Assembly (NCBI GenBank): GCA_002412555.1
Contig: DHVH01000099.1
Span: 1 to 14,713 of the forward strand
Direction of reading: 5' to 3'
DNA: 14,713 nt
DNA from: Marinilabiliaceae bacterium UBA5213
Lineage (GTDB): Bacteria; Bacteroidota; Bacteroidia; Bacteroidales; Marinilabiliaceae
Shown here one piece after another: positions 1 to 6,642 of the stretch; the first letter of the stretch is position 1; each line of letters opens with the position of its first letter. The position numbers and the translations under genes were made by a program. The notes beneath the pieces are model-generated. The model ran no database searches and was not told the origin of the DNA. It saw only the letters and a program-made list of their open reading frames with translations.

Positions 1-111
1 GGTACCCTCTCCGCCAGCCAATAATTGCGCGTGACTCACACGCCCTTCTCTAACGGTACGTACCAAATGTTCTTTTACGCTCTGTTGCCCTGCAATATCA
101 CTAAAAAGCAT
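1..111 (-). CDS. holB: DNA polymerase III subunit delta' (5' end only, partial)
   Basis: This is the first 37 codons of a gene that runs off the left edge. The reverse strand from the ATG at 111 reads MLFSDIAGQQSVKEHLVRTV and continues REGRVSHAQLLAGGEGT. That is the usual N-terminus of delta-prime clamp-loader subunits in Bacteroidetes (F.DI.GQ, then a helix, then RVSHAQL leading into the P-loop-like GxEGT segment). Delta-prime is part of the clamp loader that places the beta sliding clamp on DNA. The frame stays open upstream of this ATG, but family alignment favours starting just before the FSDIAGQ block. The gene is transcribed divergently from the radical SAM gene at 232. The call rests on the N-terminus alone, so a related AAA+ clamp-loader protein is not fully excluded. 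Confidence 0.8.
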   Translation of the reverse strand, partial: MLFSDIAGQQSVKEHLVRTVREGRVSHAQLLAGGEGT

Positions 112-132
112 CCCAAATTGTTTTTGTTCTGT

Positions 133-140
133 CAAAGATA
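133..140 (-). promoter_or_regulatory. Putative -7 promoter element for the delta' gene
   Basis: The reverse strand reads TATCTTTG here, an exact match to the Bacteroidetes -7 consensus TAnnTTTG, ending 21 nt before the delta-prime ATG. A TTTG lies 16 nt upstream (reverse complement of 157-160), a slightly short spacing for the -33 element. The location and match are seen; promoter function is inferred. Confidence 0.45.
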
Positions 141-171
141 ATAAAAACGATGTAATCAAACATGCATCTTT

Positions 172-195
172 AAAGGAAGGTCAAACACTTCCTTT
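172..195. repeat. Inverted repeat between divergent delta' and radical SAM genes
   Basis: AAAGGAAG (172-179) and CTTCCTTT (188-195) are perfectly complementary 8-base arms around an 8-base spacer. The repeat lies between the two divergent start codons and just upstream of the putative plus-strand -7 element at 210. It could be a regulator site or chance; no T-tract suggests a terminator. Confidence 0.35.
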
Positions 196-209
196 TCCCA
201 AAATACTTT

Positions 210-217
210 TAACTTTG
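210..217 (+). promoter_or_regulatory. Putative -7 promoter element for the radical SAM operon
   Basis: TAACTTTG matches the Bacteroidetes -7 consensus TAnnTTTG exactly and sits 14 nt before the ATG at 232. That implies a very short 5' leader. No convincing TTTG -33 element is visible upstream. The same octamer appears on the minus strand at 6417-6424, ahead of the lipoprotein operon. Confidence 0.4.
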
Positions 218-231
218 AAACAAAAACAGGC

Positions 232-1011
232 ATGCCCACTTTTTTATTTGACAAAATCATCTTTGGCCCCGTCACCAGTCGCCGATTGGGTGTTTCATTA
301 GGAATCAACTTGCTGCCCGCCAACCGAAAAGTCTGCTCCTTTGACTGTATCTATTGTGAATGTGGATTCAACCCGGGAAAAGGCGCCGTGGCGCCTATTT
401 TACCTACCCGTGAGGAAGTCTGTGACCACCTGGCTGTAAAACTGCAGGAGATGTCGACCCATCAACGCCCCCCCCATGTCATTACCTTTGCAGGTAATGG
501 CGAGCCCACCATTCACCCTCATTTCCCGGGCATTATTGATGACACCATTCAATTGCGCAACCAATACTGTCCAGATGCCAGAATAGCGGTATTGTCCAAT
601 GCCACCCGCATTCATTCGCCTGCTGTCTTTGAAGCCCTGCTCAAAGTCGATGACAATATTCAAAAACTGGACTCTGCCTTTGAAGATACCATTCGTCTGC
701 TGGACAGGCCCCAGGGACATTTTGACCTGACAGAAACCGTTGAGCACCTTCAAAGGTTTAGGGGGAAAGTAATCATCCAAACCCTTTTTGTCAGCGGCAG
801 CTTCAACGGCATTCCTTTCGACAACAGCTCCGAGGAAGAAGTAACCGCCTGGCTGCTATTGATTCAAAAAATAGCCCCTAAAGAAGTAATGGTTTACACC
901 ATCGCCCGCGACACGCCCATTGATACTTTGGTGAAAATAGCACCAAAACGGCTGCATGAAATCGCAGAGAGGGTGCGTAACGTCGGTTTTCAGGCACAAG
1001 TCTCAGAATAA
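232..1011 (+). CDS. Radical SAM protein, COG0731-like
   Basis: A 259-residue radical SAM enzyme. The N-terminal block FGPVTSRRLGVSLGINLLP (residues 11-29) is the hallmark of the COG0731 group of Fe-S oxidoreductases, related to wyosine-type tRNA-modifying enzymes. It is followed by C35-SFD-C39-IY-C42, the CX3CX2C motif that binds the 4Fe-4S cluster used to cleave S-adenosylmethionine. GNGEPT at 88-93 corresponds to the SAM-binding glycine-rich segment. The substrate in bacteria is not known to me; the tRNA link comes from archaeal relatives and should not be transferred without evidence. The length fits a compact radical SAM domain without an extra C-terminal module. There is no Shine-Dalgarno sequence before the ATG. 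The next gene begins 8 nt downstream, so the two are probably cotranscribed. Confidence 0.85.
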   Translation: MPTFLFDKIIFGPVTSRRLGVSLGINLLPANRKVCSFDCIYCECGFNPGKGAVAPILPTREEVCDHLAVKLQEMSTHQRPPHVITFAGNGEPTIHPHFPGIIDDTIQLRNQYCPDARIAVLSNATRIHSPAVFEALLKVDDNIQKLDSAFEDTIRLLDRPQGHFDLTETVEHLQRFRGKVIIQTLFVSGSFNGIPFDNSSEEEVTAWLLLIQKIAPKEVMVYTIARDTPIDTLVKIAPKRLHEIAERVRNVGFQAQVSE

Positions 1012-1019
1012 AAACGCCT

Positions 1020-2114
1020 ATGGACACCCAAAAAACCATTCTTATATGCCCGCTCAATTGGGGACTTGGGCATGCCACACGTGACATCCCCATTATCCGT
1101 CGGCTGCAAGCCATGGACTATAAAGTAGTTGTAGCCACTGAGTCTCCATTGACCGAGTTGATAAACGAGGCCGTTCCGGGACTCACTTTTGAGTATTTTC
1201 CTGGTCCGAAGGTCACTTATTCCAAATCAAACTTGCTCATTTTTAAGCTCCTGAAACAACTGCCTCTTTGGCTCAGATGGCAAAAAAAAGAAAAGGAAAT
1301 CATCGACCAACTGGTGCAAAAGCACCAGCCGCAAATCATCCTGTCGGATAATCGCTATGGCGCTCGTCACCCCAAAGTTCGAAGCATCCTAATAACCCAC
1401 CAGTTAATGGTCAAACTCCCCAAAGGTTTAAAATGGGCAGAAACTTTGGCGCATCGCTTCATCCTCCGGCTAACCAAGCCCTTTGACGAAGTCTGGATTC
1501 CAGATTTTGAAAAGCCCGACTCACTGGCAGGCGACTTGGCGCACTTTTATCCGCTACCGGGCAATGCACGGTTAATTGGACCGCTATCCAGATTCATGGA
1601 TCCACCCCTGCACCAATCCACCAACCACCCCAATTATAACTGTCTGGCCATTCTTTCGGGACCGGAGCCACAAAAATCCCTGCTCAAAGATCTCCTGATA
1701 GATAAGCTAACTCGGAGTCCCTTCAAAAGCCTCATCATCACCGGAGAACCAAACCTTGAAATGGAAGAAAAATTCCATAAAGAAAAAAGCCTCACCTTAA
1801 TCCCCCACCTCAATCAGGAAAAATTGGCACAATTAATCTGTGATACCCCAATCCTAATAACGCGCTCAGGATACTCCTCCATAATGGACCTGTACTTCCT
1901 GAAAAAAAGAGCCTTGCTGGTGCCGACTCCCGGACAAACAGAGCAAAACTATCTGGCCGTTTTCAACGCAAAAAATCATCCCTTCATCGCTCAAAACAAA
2001 ATCCTAACCACTCCGTTGAATGAAATTTTCGGCCATTTGTCAGAATCAATTGCCGATCAGCATCCGGAAAATCTCCTCCTTCAAGCTGCCCTAAACACAC
2101 TGTTAAGCTATTAA
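1020..2114 (+). CDS. GT28-like (MurG/MGDG-synthase fold) glycosyltransferase
   Basis: A 364-residue protein with the GT-B layout. The N-terminal loop NWGLGHATRDIPII (residues 13-26) is the glycine-rich acceptor-side motif of the MurG/monogalactosyldiacylglycerol synthase group. The C-terminal stretch TRSGYSSIMDLYFLKKRALL (from residue 281) followed by VPTPGQTEQNYLA (301-313) matches the nucleotide-sugar-binding part of the GT28 C-terminal domain. The family moves a sugar from a nucleotide donor to a lipid or saccharide acceptor at the cytoplasmic face of the membrane. There is no signal peptide or clear transmembrane helix, so peripheral membrane association is likely. Donor and acceptor cannot be read from the sequence. 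It starts 8 nt after the radical SAM gene, suggesting one transcript. The shared operon does not by itself show a shared pathway. Confidence 0.75.
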   Translation: MDTQKTILICPLNWGLGHATRDIPIIRRLQAMDYKVVVATESPLTELINEAVPGLTFEYFPGPKVTYSKSNLLIFKLLKQLPLWLRWQKKEKEIIDQLVQKHQPQIILSDNRYGARHPKVRSILITHQLMVKLPKGLKWAETLAHRFILRLTKPFDEVWIPDFEKPDSLAGDLAHFYPLPGNARLIGPLSRFMDPPLHQSTNHPNYNCLAILSGPEPQKSLLKDLLIDKLTRSPFKSLIITGEPNLEMEEKFHKEKSLTLIPHLNQEKLAQLICDTPILITRSGYSSIMDLYFLKKRALLVPTPGQTEQNYLAVFNAKNHPFIAQNKILTTPLNEIFGHLSESIADQHPENLLLQAALNTLLSY

Positions 2115-2189
2115 TCAGCAACAGCATTTGGACCAATTACGAAAAGCTACCTTGAGTGTAACCTATCAGGTTTCTTCTCGTATTACCCA

Positions 2190-2240
2190 ATTATAAGGCT
2201 TTAAAAAAGATCGTCACCTTCACATTCAAGCCTTTATAAT
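2190..2240. repeat. Imperfect inverted repeat in the 2115-2279 gap
   Basis: ATTATAAGGCTT (2190-2201) and AAGCCTTTATAAT (2228-2240) are complementary with one bulged base, enclosing a 26-base spacer. The repeat ends 39 nt before the start of the small membrane protein gene. There is no following T-run, so a simple intrinsic terminator for the glycosyltransferase gene is unlikely. A regulator site or leader RNA fold is possible. Nothing else recognisable was seen in this 165-base gap. Confidence 0.35.
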
Positions 2241-2279
2241 CAGTCTGTTTTAATGCTGATCTTATAGACAAAGAAAGTC

Positions 2280-2756
2280 ATGCTAATTTGGATTTTTTCA
2301 CTTTTATTCTTAGTCACTGCTTCTTGTTTCTGGTTTTGTCGGCAACTTTTACCTGCCATCATCAGAAAAAAGGCACAAGGAACCTTGCACAAAGTGATTT
2401 TCCCAGAGGGAGAAACGCAGAAACTAGCCGTATTGAAAACTTTCCACGGCTTTACCAAAGAAAGATTTTCAGATGAGCAAATAATGGATTATTTCATGAA
2501 GATAAAGGGCTTACAGAACTTGAGCATTGGATCCAGTACCAATTTCTGGGTAAAGAAGTATTTATTAAGTCCCACAAAAATAAAACTGAATTATTTTGAA
2601 CAGGTTAAATTTTACGAAGTGTTCATGAATTTCCCGGCTGGCAAAGCATCCAGCCCCCCAATTATTGAAATGAAAAACAATTCAAACGCAAAAGAACAAG
2701 AGAAACCCTTCAATAAAGTACAACCAAAACCATTTCTGAAACAGGAGTTGGCCTGA
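2280..2756 (+). CDS. Hypothetical small membrane-anchored protein
   Basis: I do not recognise this 158-residue protein. Residues 2-20 (LIWIFSLLFLVTASCFWFC) form one hydrophobic segment, followed by a basic stretch with RKK, so it is probably an N-terminal anchor with the rest in the cytoplasm, although an uncleaved signal is possible. The middle part (about 35-115) has mixed charge and hydrophobicity consistent with a small folded domain, including the segment RFSDEQIMDYFMKIKGLQ. The last 30 residues are low complexity, rich in N, K, E, Q and P. Cys16 and Cys20 lie inside the hydrophobic segment. The gene is separated by 165 nt from the glycosyltransferase and converges on the CHAD gene. Length, frame and protein-like composition support a real gene; no function can be stated. 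Confidence 0.55.
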   Translation: MLIWIFSLLFLVTASCFWFCRQLLPAIIRKKAQGTLHKVIFPEGETQKLAVLKTFHGFTKERFSDEQIMDYFMKIKGLQNLSIGSSTNFWVKKYLLSPTKIKLNYFEQVKFYEVFMNFPAGKASSPPIIEMKNNSNAKEQEKPFNKVQPKPFLKQELA

Positions 2757-2810
2757 TCAAATGTCTAAACAATCAGAGGACAAGGAGTATGTCAGCCAGG
2801 TTTTAGAAGT

Positions 2811-3602
2811 TTAAAAAGTGGCAGCCAAAAGACAGACATCCTCTTCAATTCGAAGAGCGGTTTCTGTCTTTTCGTTCTTAAAGGCAGTCCAAAAGGCCGC
2901 TTTGCTTTCACCCATCAACAATTCGTATCTGGCGACCAGTTTGTTGAGCATAAAAAAATCGTGCCATCTTCCCAGCAACTGTTCCATTTCTCTGTAGCGA
3001 AAAAAATCTTCAGCATGTGCCAATTGCTCACCAACAGATTCTGCCAGTAGAATCAGGTGCGCACTCTCCTTAAAATACCGTCTGGCTTCATGCCAGGCCT
3101 CGCCCGCCGGGTTGTTACGAACGAGCTGGCCTGCCCTTGCACCTTGCGATCGGATGGTCGATTCAAGACCTTGCCCATCACCAATACAGGATATGTCGAC
3201 CAATTCTTTCAGCTCGTTAAAGAACTGTTGCTCGGTTAACAGTTCCACGGTAGCCGCCATGCTATCGTGACCAAGTCGCTTTTCCTGAAGCCGGTCATAT
3301 AGATAGAGTTTGAACTCCGCAGGGGGTTCAACCACAAAAGATGCCAATAAATCCAGAATGACCTGTAAGTTTCTCACCTTCCCACCAGTTTTATAAACCG
3401 GTTGAATAAACGCCCAAAGCCCACTATCTGCGCCACCGTCCATCCCATTAAACAGGATCAATTTTAGTGCATTCAACTTTTTAACTGCTACCCTAAATTG
3501 ATGAATATATTCCGCCTCATCACTCTCCAGCGATAAGTTAAAATTCTCAAGAAAAAGTTGGTATTGCTCCACGGCCAGGTGAAAAATCTGGTCTCTTCTC
3601 AT
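2811..3602 (-). CDS. CHAD domain protein (predicted polyphosphate-binding)
   Basis: A 263-residue, mostly helical protein. Residues 31-47 (EYIHQFRVAVKKLNALK) fit the opening CHAD motif with its conserved histidine (H34) followed by an RxxxKK basic helix. LGRWHD at 210-215, with H214, matches the second conserved CHAD segment. CHAD domains are all-helical and basic-patched, and members of the family are known to bind inorganic polyphosphate. Here the domain covers the whole protein, with no attached CYTH phosphatase domain. There is no signal peptide, so it is cytoplasmic. It is the last gene of a minus-strand run, 67 nt downstream of the DUF3108 gene, and could be cotranscribed. No polyphosphate kinase or phosphatase lies in the window. 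Confidence 0.85.
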   Translation of the reverse strand: MRRDQIFHLAVEQYQLFLENFNLSLESDEAEYIHQFRVAVKKLNALKLILFNGMDGGADSGLWAFIQPVYKTGGKVRNLQVILDLLASFVVEPPAEFKLYLYDRLQEKRLGHDSMAATVELLTEQQFFNELKELVDISCIGDGQGLESTIRSQGARAGQLVRNNPAGEAWHEARRYFKESAHLILLAESVGEQLAHAEDFFRYREMEQLLGRWHDFFMLNKLVARYELLMGESKAAFWTAFKNEKTETALRIEEDVCLLAATF

Positions 3603-3669
3603 AGCGCATCTATATTATTTCCAACAAGAAAACTACCTCATTTCCCAGTTAATAAGTAGGCGGAAGGGA

Positions 3670-4497
3670 CTATTTTATCTCGGAGGTAAGTGGATGCATA
3701 AGCCCCTCGGCCTCAACAAACATCGCCTTTACTGAACCTATTAAAATTTTGGCTTCCACCACAATCGGCACCCGATTTTTGTCATCCGTAACCCAAACTG
3801 TCATGTCCTCACCAGCTTCAAAAATGGTTCCCTTCACCAGCAAGGGTGAAAATTTCAGACAGTTAAATTTACGACCATCCCTGTTAGCCACCACCTCTTT
3901 TCCTAAATACCTAATATAAAGATTATGAATTTCACCATCTACCACCATCACAATGGGAATTTTATCATTCTTTTTATACTTTAAAAAATCAATGTTCCGT
4001 GCCTGGTAAATCATCGTGAGAATGTCAAAAGAACACTCCGGCCAGGGCAGGATAGAATGTTGTACCGGTCCGCCCTCTTTGCTAATCATTGCCCTAATGG
4101 TACGGTTGTGGTTATTGAACAGATAATGATGTGAAGAAGAATAGCTCCCCTCATTGGTAATTTGTCTAAACTCAAGTGGCCTCAGATTGTCCTTCATAAC
4201 ATAGGACTCAAAGGTATCTCTTACCATAAAAAAACGATCGTAAGCCCTATGGGTTATGCCAATGCTTTGAAGGTGATAGACAGGCTGGTTTTGCCACACG
4301 GCAGCCTCCACAGAGAAGGTGACCACCCCGGCATTCAACCAAATGAATCCCCAATTATAAAAGGCACTATAGGTAACATGTTCACCGGCACCAAAAACAG
4401 TATTCACACTGGTACACTGCGCACGGGCAGTAGTCAAGATGCCTATTAAAATAAACACCAAAAATAAACCCCTAACCGGTTTTAATAACATAGGCAT
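3670..4497 (-). CDS. DUF3108 domain exported protein
   Basis: A 275-residue protein with a classic Sec signal peptide: hydrophobic residues 8-23 then ARA before Q27, the probable cleavage point. The mature part begins with GEHVTYSAFYNWGFIWLNAG (residues 37-56), the signature start of the DUF3108 family, a beta-rich periplasmic domain of unknown function common in Bacteroidetes and Proteobacteria. A second ATG two codons downstream (Met3) would also give a usable signal peptide, so the exact start is uncertain. The gene begins 9 nt after the stop of the Ig-like lipoprotein gene, strongly suggesting coexpression. Together they point to a role in the periplasm or outer membrane. The family name is a domain label only; no biochemical activity is known to me. 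Confidence 0.85.
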   Translation of the reverse strand: MPMLLKPVRGLFLVFILIGILTTARAQCTSVNTVFGAGEHVTYSAFYNWGFIWLNAGVVTFSVEAAVWQNQPVYHLQSIGITHRAYDRFFMVRDTFESYVMKDNLRPLEFRQITNEGSYSSSHHYLFNNHNRTIRAMISKEGGPVQHSILPWPECSFDILTMIYQARNIDFLKYKKNDKIPIVMVVDGEIHNLYIRYLGKEVVANRDGRKFNCLKFSPLLVKGTIFEAGEDMTVWVTDDKNRVPIVVEAKILIGSVKAMFVEAEGLMHPLTSEIK

Positions 4498-4506
4498 ATT
4501 CTTTTT

Positions 4507-6366
4507 TTAAGGTCGTCGGCTGGTACTTACAGGCTTCAGTCTCATTCGTCTGACAAATTCGTCGATGCTAAAAGCATGTGGATCCCAAGGAACAATATGG
4601 TCCCAATTGGCCCTAATATTAATTTCTTCAGGATAGTAATACAGCCTTTCTGGCTGAAGGCCTTTTTCAAAATTACCCGTATCCCATTCACCATTGCCAT
4701 TGACATCCTCCACTATCCGGGCAAAATACTTTCCCGGTTTTAAATAGCGAAAACCAATCTTCCCATTTGAGGGAACAGAAGCGCGCCGTACGATTTTCTC
4801 CTGACTGTCCAGCACTTGTACCAACCAGTTCTTCTGTGGCTCATTAATATTCAGGTAAAAGATACCATAACTGTCTTCCGTCTTAACGGCCACCCTTTGC
4901 TTAACAGGTGCATTCACCAAGCCATAAATATCCGTAAATGCGGCTGAATCCATCTCTACTATATAGTTTCCGCCAGCCACTCTGTCAAAGTCAAAGGCAT
5001 AGCGTCTAATCCGCATACTGTCGCGCACCAAATCGAAATCAATGCTTTCGGGAATGGTATCCACCATTTGATACAATCGGATCGCTTCCTTGTTAACGAA
5101 GGCCAATGGCGTTGGAAAAACAAGGGCCATCTGCTCCAAAATTTCAAGGCTCCCCTTTAATCCATCAACCCGCAAGTTGGGGACCACCACAACAGCCTCT
5201 TCCGCATCACGACGGCGACTCCGACTCTGAACCTCCTGCGTGTCAAAAAAATAGGCATTCAAGGTATCTGTTTGCCAGCTGACCTCCTTCAGAGAGTCCA
5301 GCACAGGATATCTTAGCTGCATCATGAGCGAATCTCCTTTTATCAACAACGAATCCTTGAGCCAAAGCGTGACACTGTCATGCTGCATGGTATGCTCATA
5401 AACAAACCAATTTCCATGCGCTTTGTTCACCAAATTCACTTCCAGGGGATGTAAAAGCGGCCGACTAAAGGCAAAGTCCACTCGGTTTCGGGATGGTCGT
5501 TTATTATCCACCATGTATTGTCGAACGTTGTCCTCTTTAAACAAAAAAAGCTGCAGGCTATCGGGCAAAAAAGCCTGCTCCTGAACAACCACCGCTGAAT
5601 CAGAGGAAACAGAATCCACCCGCTCATGAAACCCAACGTAAGGCGACACCAGCTCAGTCCGCCATGCTATGCGCTCACCCGGTTGATCGTACTTATAGTT
5701 TCTGTTGGCATCTTCCAAAGCAAAAAGACGGTACTCTCCGGGAGCCAGATTTTGAATAGAAAACCGGCCAGCGGAATTGGTCCGCGTTACTCTGATAGGC
5801 ACCTGTTTGAGAAAGGCCGAATCGGCCAAATTCGAATGCACCATTACCAGTGCATTGGCAACTGGGGCTAAATTTGTGGCATCATACAGATTACCGGAAA
5901 TGGCCAGACTGTCAATGTAGTCACCTGTAGAAAATGAAAAGGTAAAATTTTCAAGCACATTGCCTTCATTGTTATCTCTGACCGCATCGGCAAAGTCGAG
6001 CGTGTAGGTGGCATTGGGCTGCAAATCCTCCTGAAAACGCACAATCATGGTATTGCCCCTTGCCGTTACCACCGGTGCTTCATTGACCGGTGGGGAGACC
6101 ATTAATTTTTGAAAGATATCCGACAGTTGAATAATTTCATTGAACTCAATTCTGATTTCATCCCCTAAGAAACTCAAAGCATCGGCAGGGGGTGTTGACC
6201 TAATCATTACGGGGGGCGTCTCATCACGGGGACCGCCGGTTGGGTAACCGGTACTGGCACAAGCGCCAAAAAGGCCTGACATAAGTGCCACTAAAAAAAT
6301 CGCCACAAAAAAACTTATTACCCTGAAGGGTGCATCAATCGAAAAAAACTTCATTCTTAACTTCAT
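4507..6366 (-). CDS. Ig-like (Big_5) domain lipoprotein
   Basis: A 619-residue envelope lipoprotein. A hydrophobic segment (about 16-35) ends at Cys36, followed by ASTGYPTGGPRDETPPV. This Cys plus TGGPRDETPP opening is typical of the Bacteroidetes family annotated as Ig-like domain-containing protein. Residues about 50-150 form the Big_5 domain. Residues 155-230 resemble a carboxypeptidase-regulatory or SdrD-type beta domain with NSAGRFSIQNLAPGEYRLFA and a DxNxNxxxD loop (DANRNYKYD). A second similar module lies near the C-terminus (RYLKPGKYFARIVEDVNGNG, then EWD). Both loops look like calcium-binding DxNxN turns. The lipobox is slightly unusual, with Phe at -3. Met5 is an alternative start. 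It heads a run with the DUF3108 and CHAD genes and is divergent from the coiled-coil gene at 6643. Confidence 0.85.
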   Translation of the reverse strand: MKLRMKFFSIDAPFRVISFFVAIFLVALMSGLFGACASTGYPTGGPRDETPPVMIRSTPPADALSFLGDEIRIEFNEIIQLSDIFQKLMVSPPVNEAPVVTARGNTMIVRFQEDLQPNATYTLDFADAVRDNNEGNVLENFTFSFSTGDYIDSLAISGNLYDATNLAPVANALVMVHSNLADSAFLKQVPIRVTRTNSAGRFSIQNLAPGEYRLFALEDANRNYKYDQPGERIAWRTELVSPYVGFHERVDSVSSDSAVVVQEQAFLPDSLQLFLFKEDNVRQYMVDNKRPSRNRVDFAFSRPLLHPLEVNLVNKAHGNWFVYEHTMQHDSVTLWLKDSLLIKGDSLMMQLRYPVLDSLKEVSWQTDTLNAYFFDTQEVQSRSRRRDAEEAVVVVPNLRVDGLKGSLEILEQMALVFPTPLAFVNKEAIRLYQMVDTIPESIDFDLVRDSMRIRRYAFDFDRVAGGNYIVEMDSAAFTDIYGLVNAPVKQRVAVKTEDSYGIFYLNINEPQKNWLVQVLDSQEKIVRRASVPSNGKIGFRYLKPGKYFARIVEDVNGNGEWDTGNFEKGLQPERLYYYPEEINIRANWDHIVPWDPHAFSIDEFVRRMRLKPVSTSRRP

Positions 6367-6416
6367 AGATACTTAGCATCAAATTACGCTCAACAAGAAA
6401 ACGATATACCCTGAGA

Positions 6417-6424
6417 CAAAGTTA
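6417..6424 (-). promoter_or_regulatory. Putative -7 promoter element for the lipoprotein operon
   Basis: The reverse strand reads TAACTTTG, an exact TAnnTTTG match, 50 nt upstream of the lipoprotein ATG at 6366. The octamer is embedded in the palindrome AAAGTT-ACA-AACTTT (6418-6432). A clear -33 TTTG is not visible. Promoter function is inferred from motif and position. Confidence 0.4.
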
Positions 6425-6432
6425 CAAACTTT
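6418..6432. repeat. Palindrome AAAGTT-ACA-AACTTT overlapping the -7 element
   Basis: Two perfectly complementary 6-base arms (6418-6423 and 6427-6432) with a 3-base spacer overlap the putative -7 element of the lipoprotein operon. A dimeric regulator bound here would cover the promoter. The arms are short and AT-rich, so chance is a serious alternative. Confidence 0.3.
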
Positions 6433-6566
6433 CTTCATTTATAATCGTTCTACAACATTGGTGCCACTCTATTATTTGCAAAAGGACCGTAATCCCTCAT
6501 ATGACCGAGATTATAAGAATTTCTGCCTCATTAGGACTTTCTTTCTGCCTAAGTGAATTGCCATAT

Positions 6567-6590
6567 GGGTAAAAAGTCATAATTTTACCC
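6567..6590. repeat. Perfect inverted repeat GGGTAAAA-N8-TTTTACCC
   Basis: GGGTAAAA (6567-6574) and TTTTACCC (6583-6590) are perfect 8-base arms around an 8-base spacer, in the divergent gap and 53 nt upstream of the coiled-coil gene start. It could be an operator or an mRNA/DNA hairpin. No poly-T tract follows it. Confidence 0.45.
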
Positions 6591-6605
6591 TGTTAATAAC
6601 AAGAC

Positions 6606-6626
6606 GCTGTTTAAAACTTAAACAGC
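6606..6626 (+). promoter_or_regulatory. Hairpin directly upstream of the coiled-coil gene start
   Basis: GCTGTTTAA (6606-6614), AAC, TTAAACAGC (6618-6626) is a perfect 9-base-pair stem with a 3-base loop, ending 16 nt before the ATG at 6643. Within RNA it would fold just ahead of the translation start; the bases after it (CTCTAAAATAATCATT) contain no Shine-Dalgarno sequence. It may be a leader structure or a protein-binding site. The structure is seen; the role is inferred. Confidence 0.45.
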
Positions 6627-6642
6627 CTCTAAAATAATCATT

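Noticed and set aside
2288..2476. 62-codon frame overlapping the start of the small membrane protein gene in another frame
   Set aside because: Lies fully inside the longer 158-codon frame; the longer frame has a coherent membrane segment and domain-like composition.
2761..2814. 17-codon open frame starting ATGTCTAAACAATC between the small membrane protein and the CHAD gene
   Set aside because: Too short, no ribosome-binding context, and it overlaps the CHAD stop codon on the other strand; nothing supports translation.
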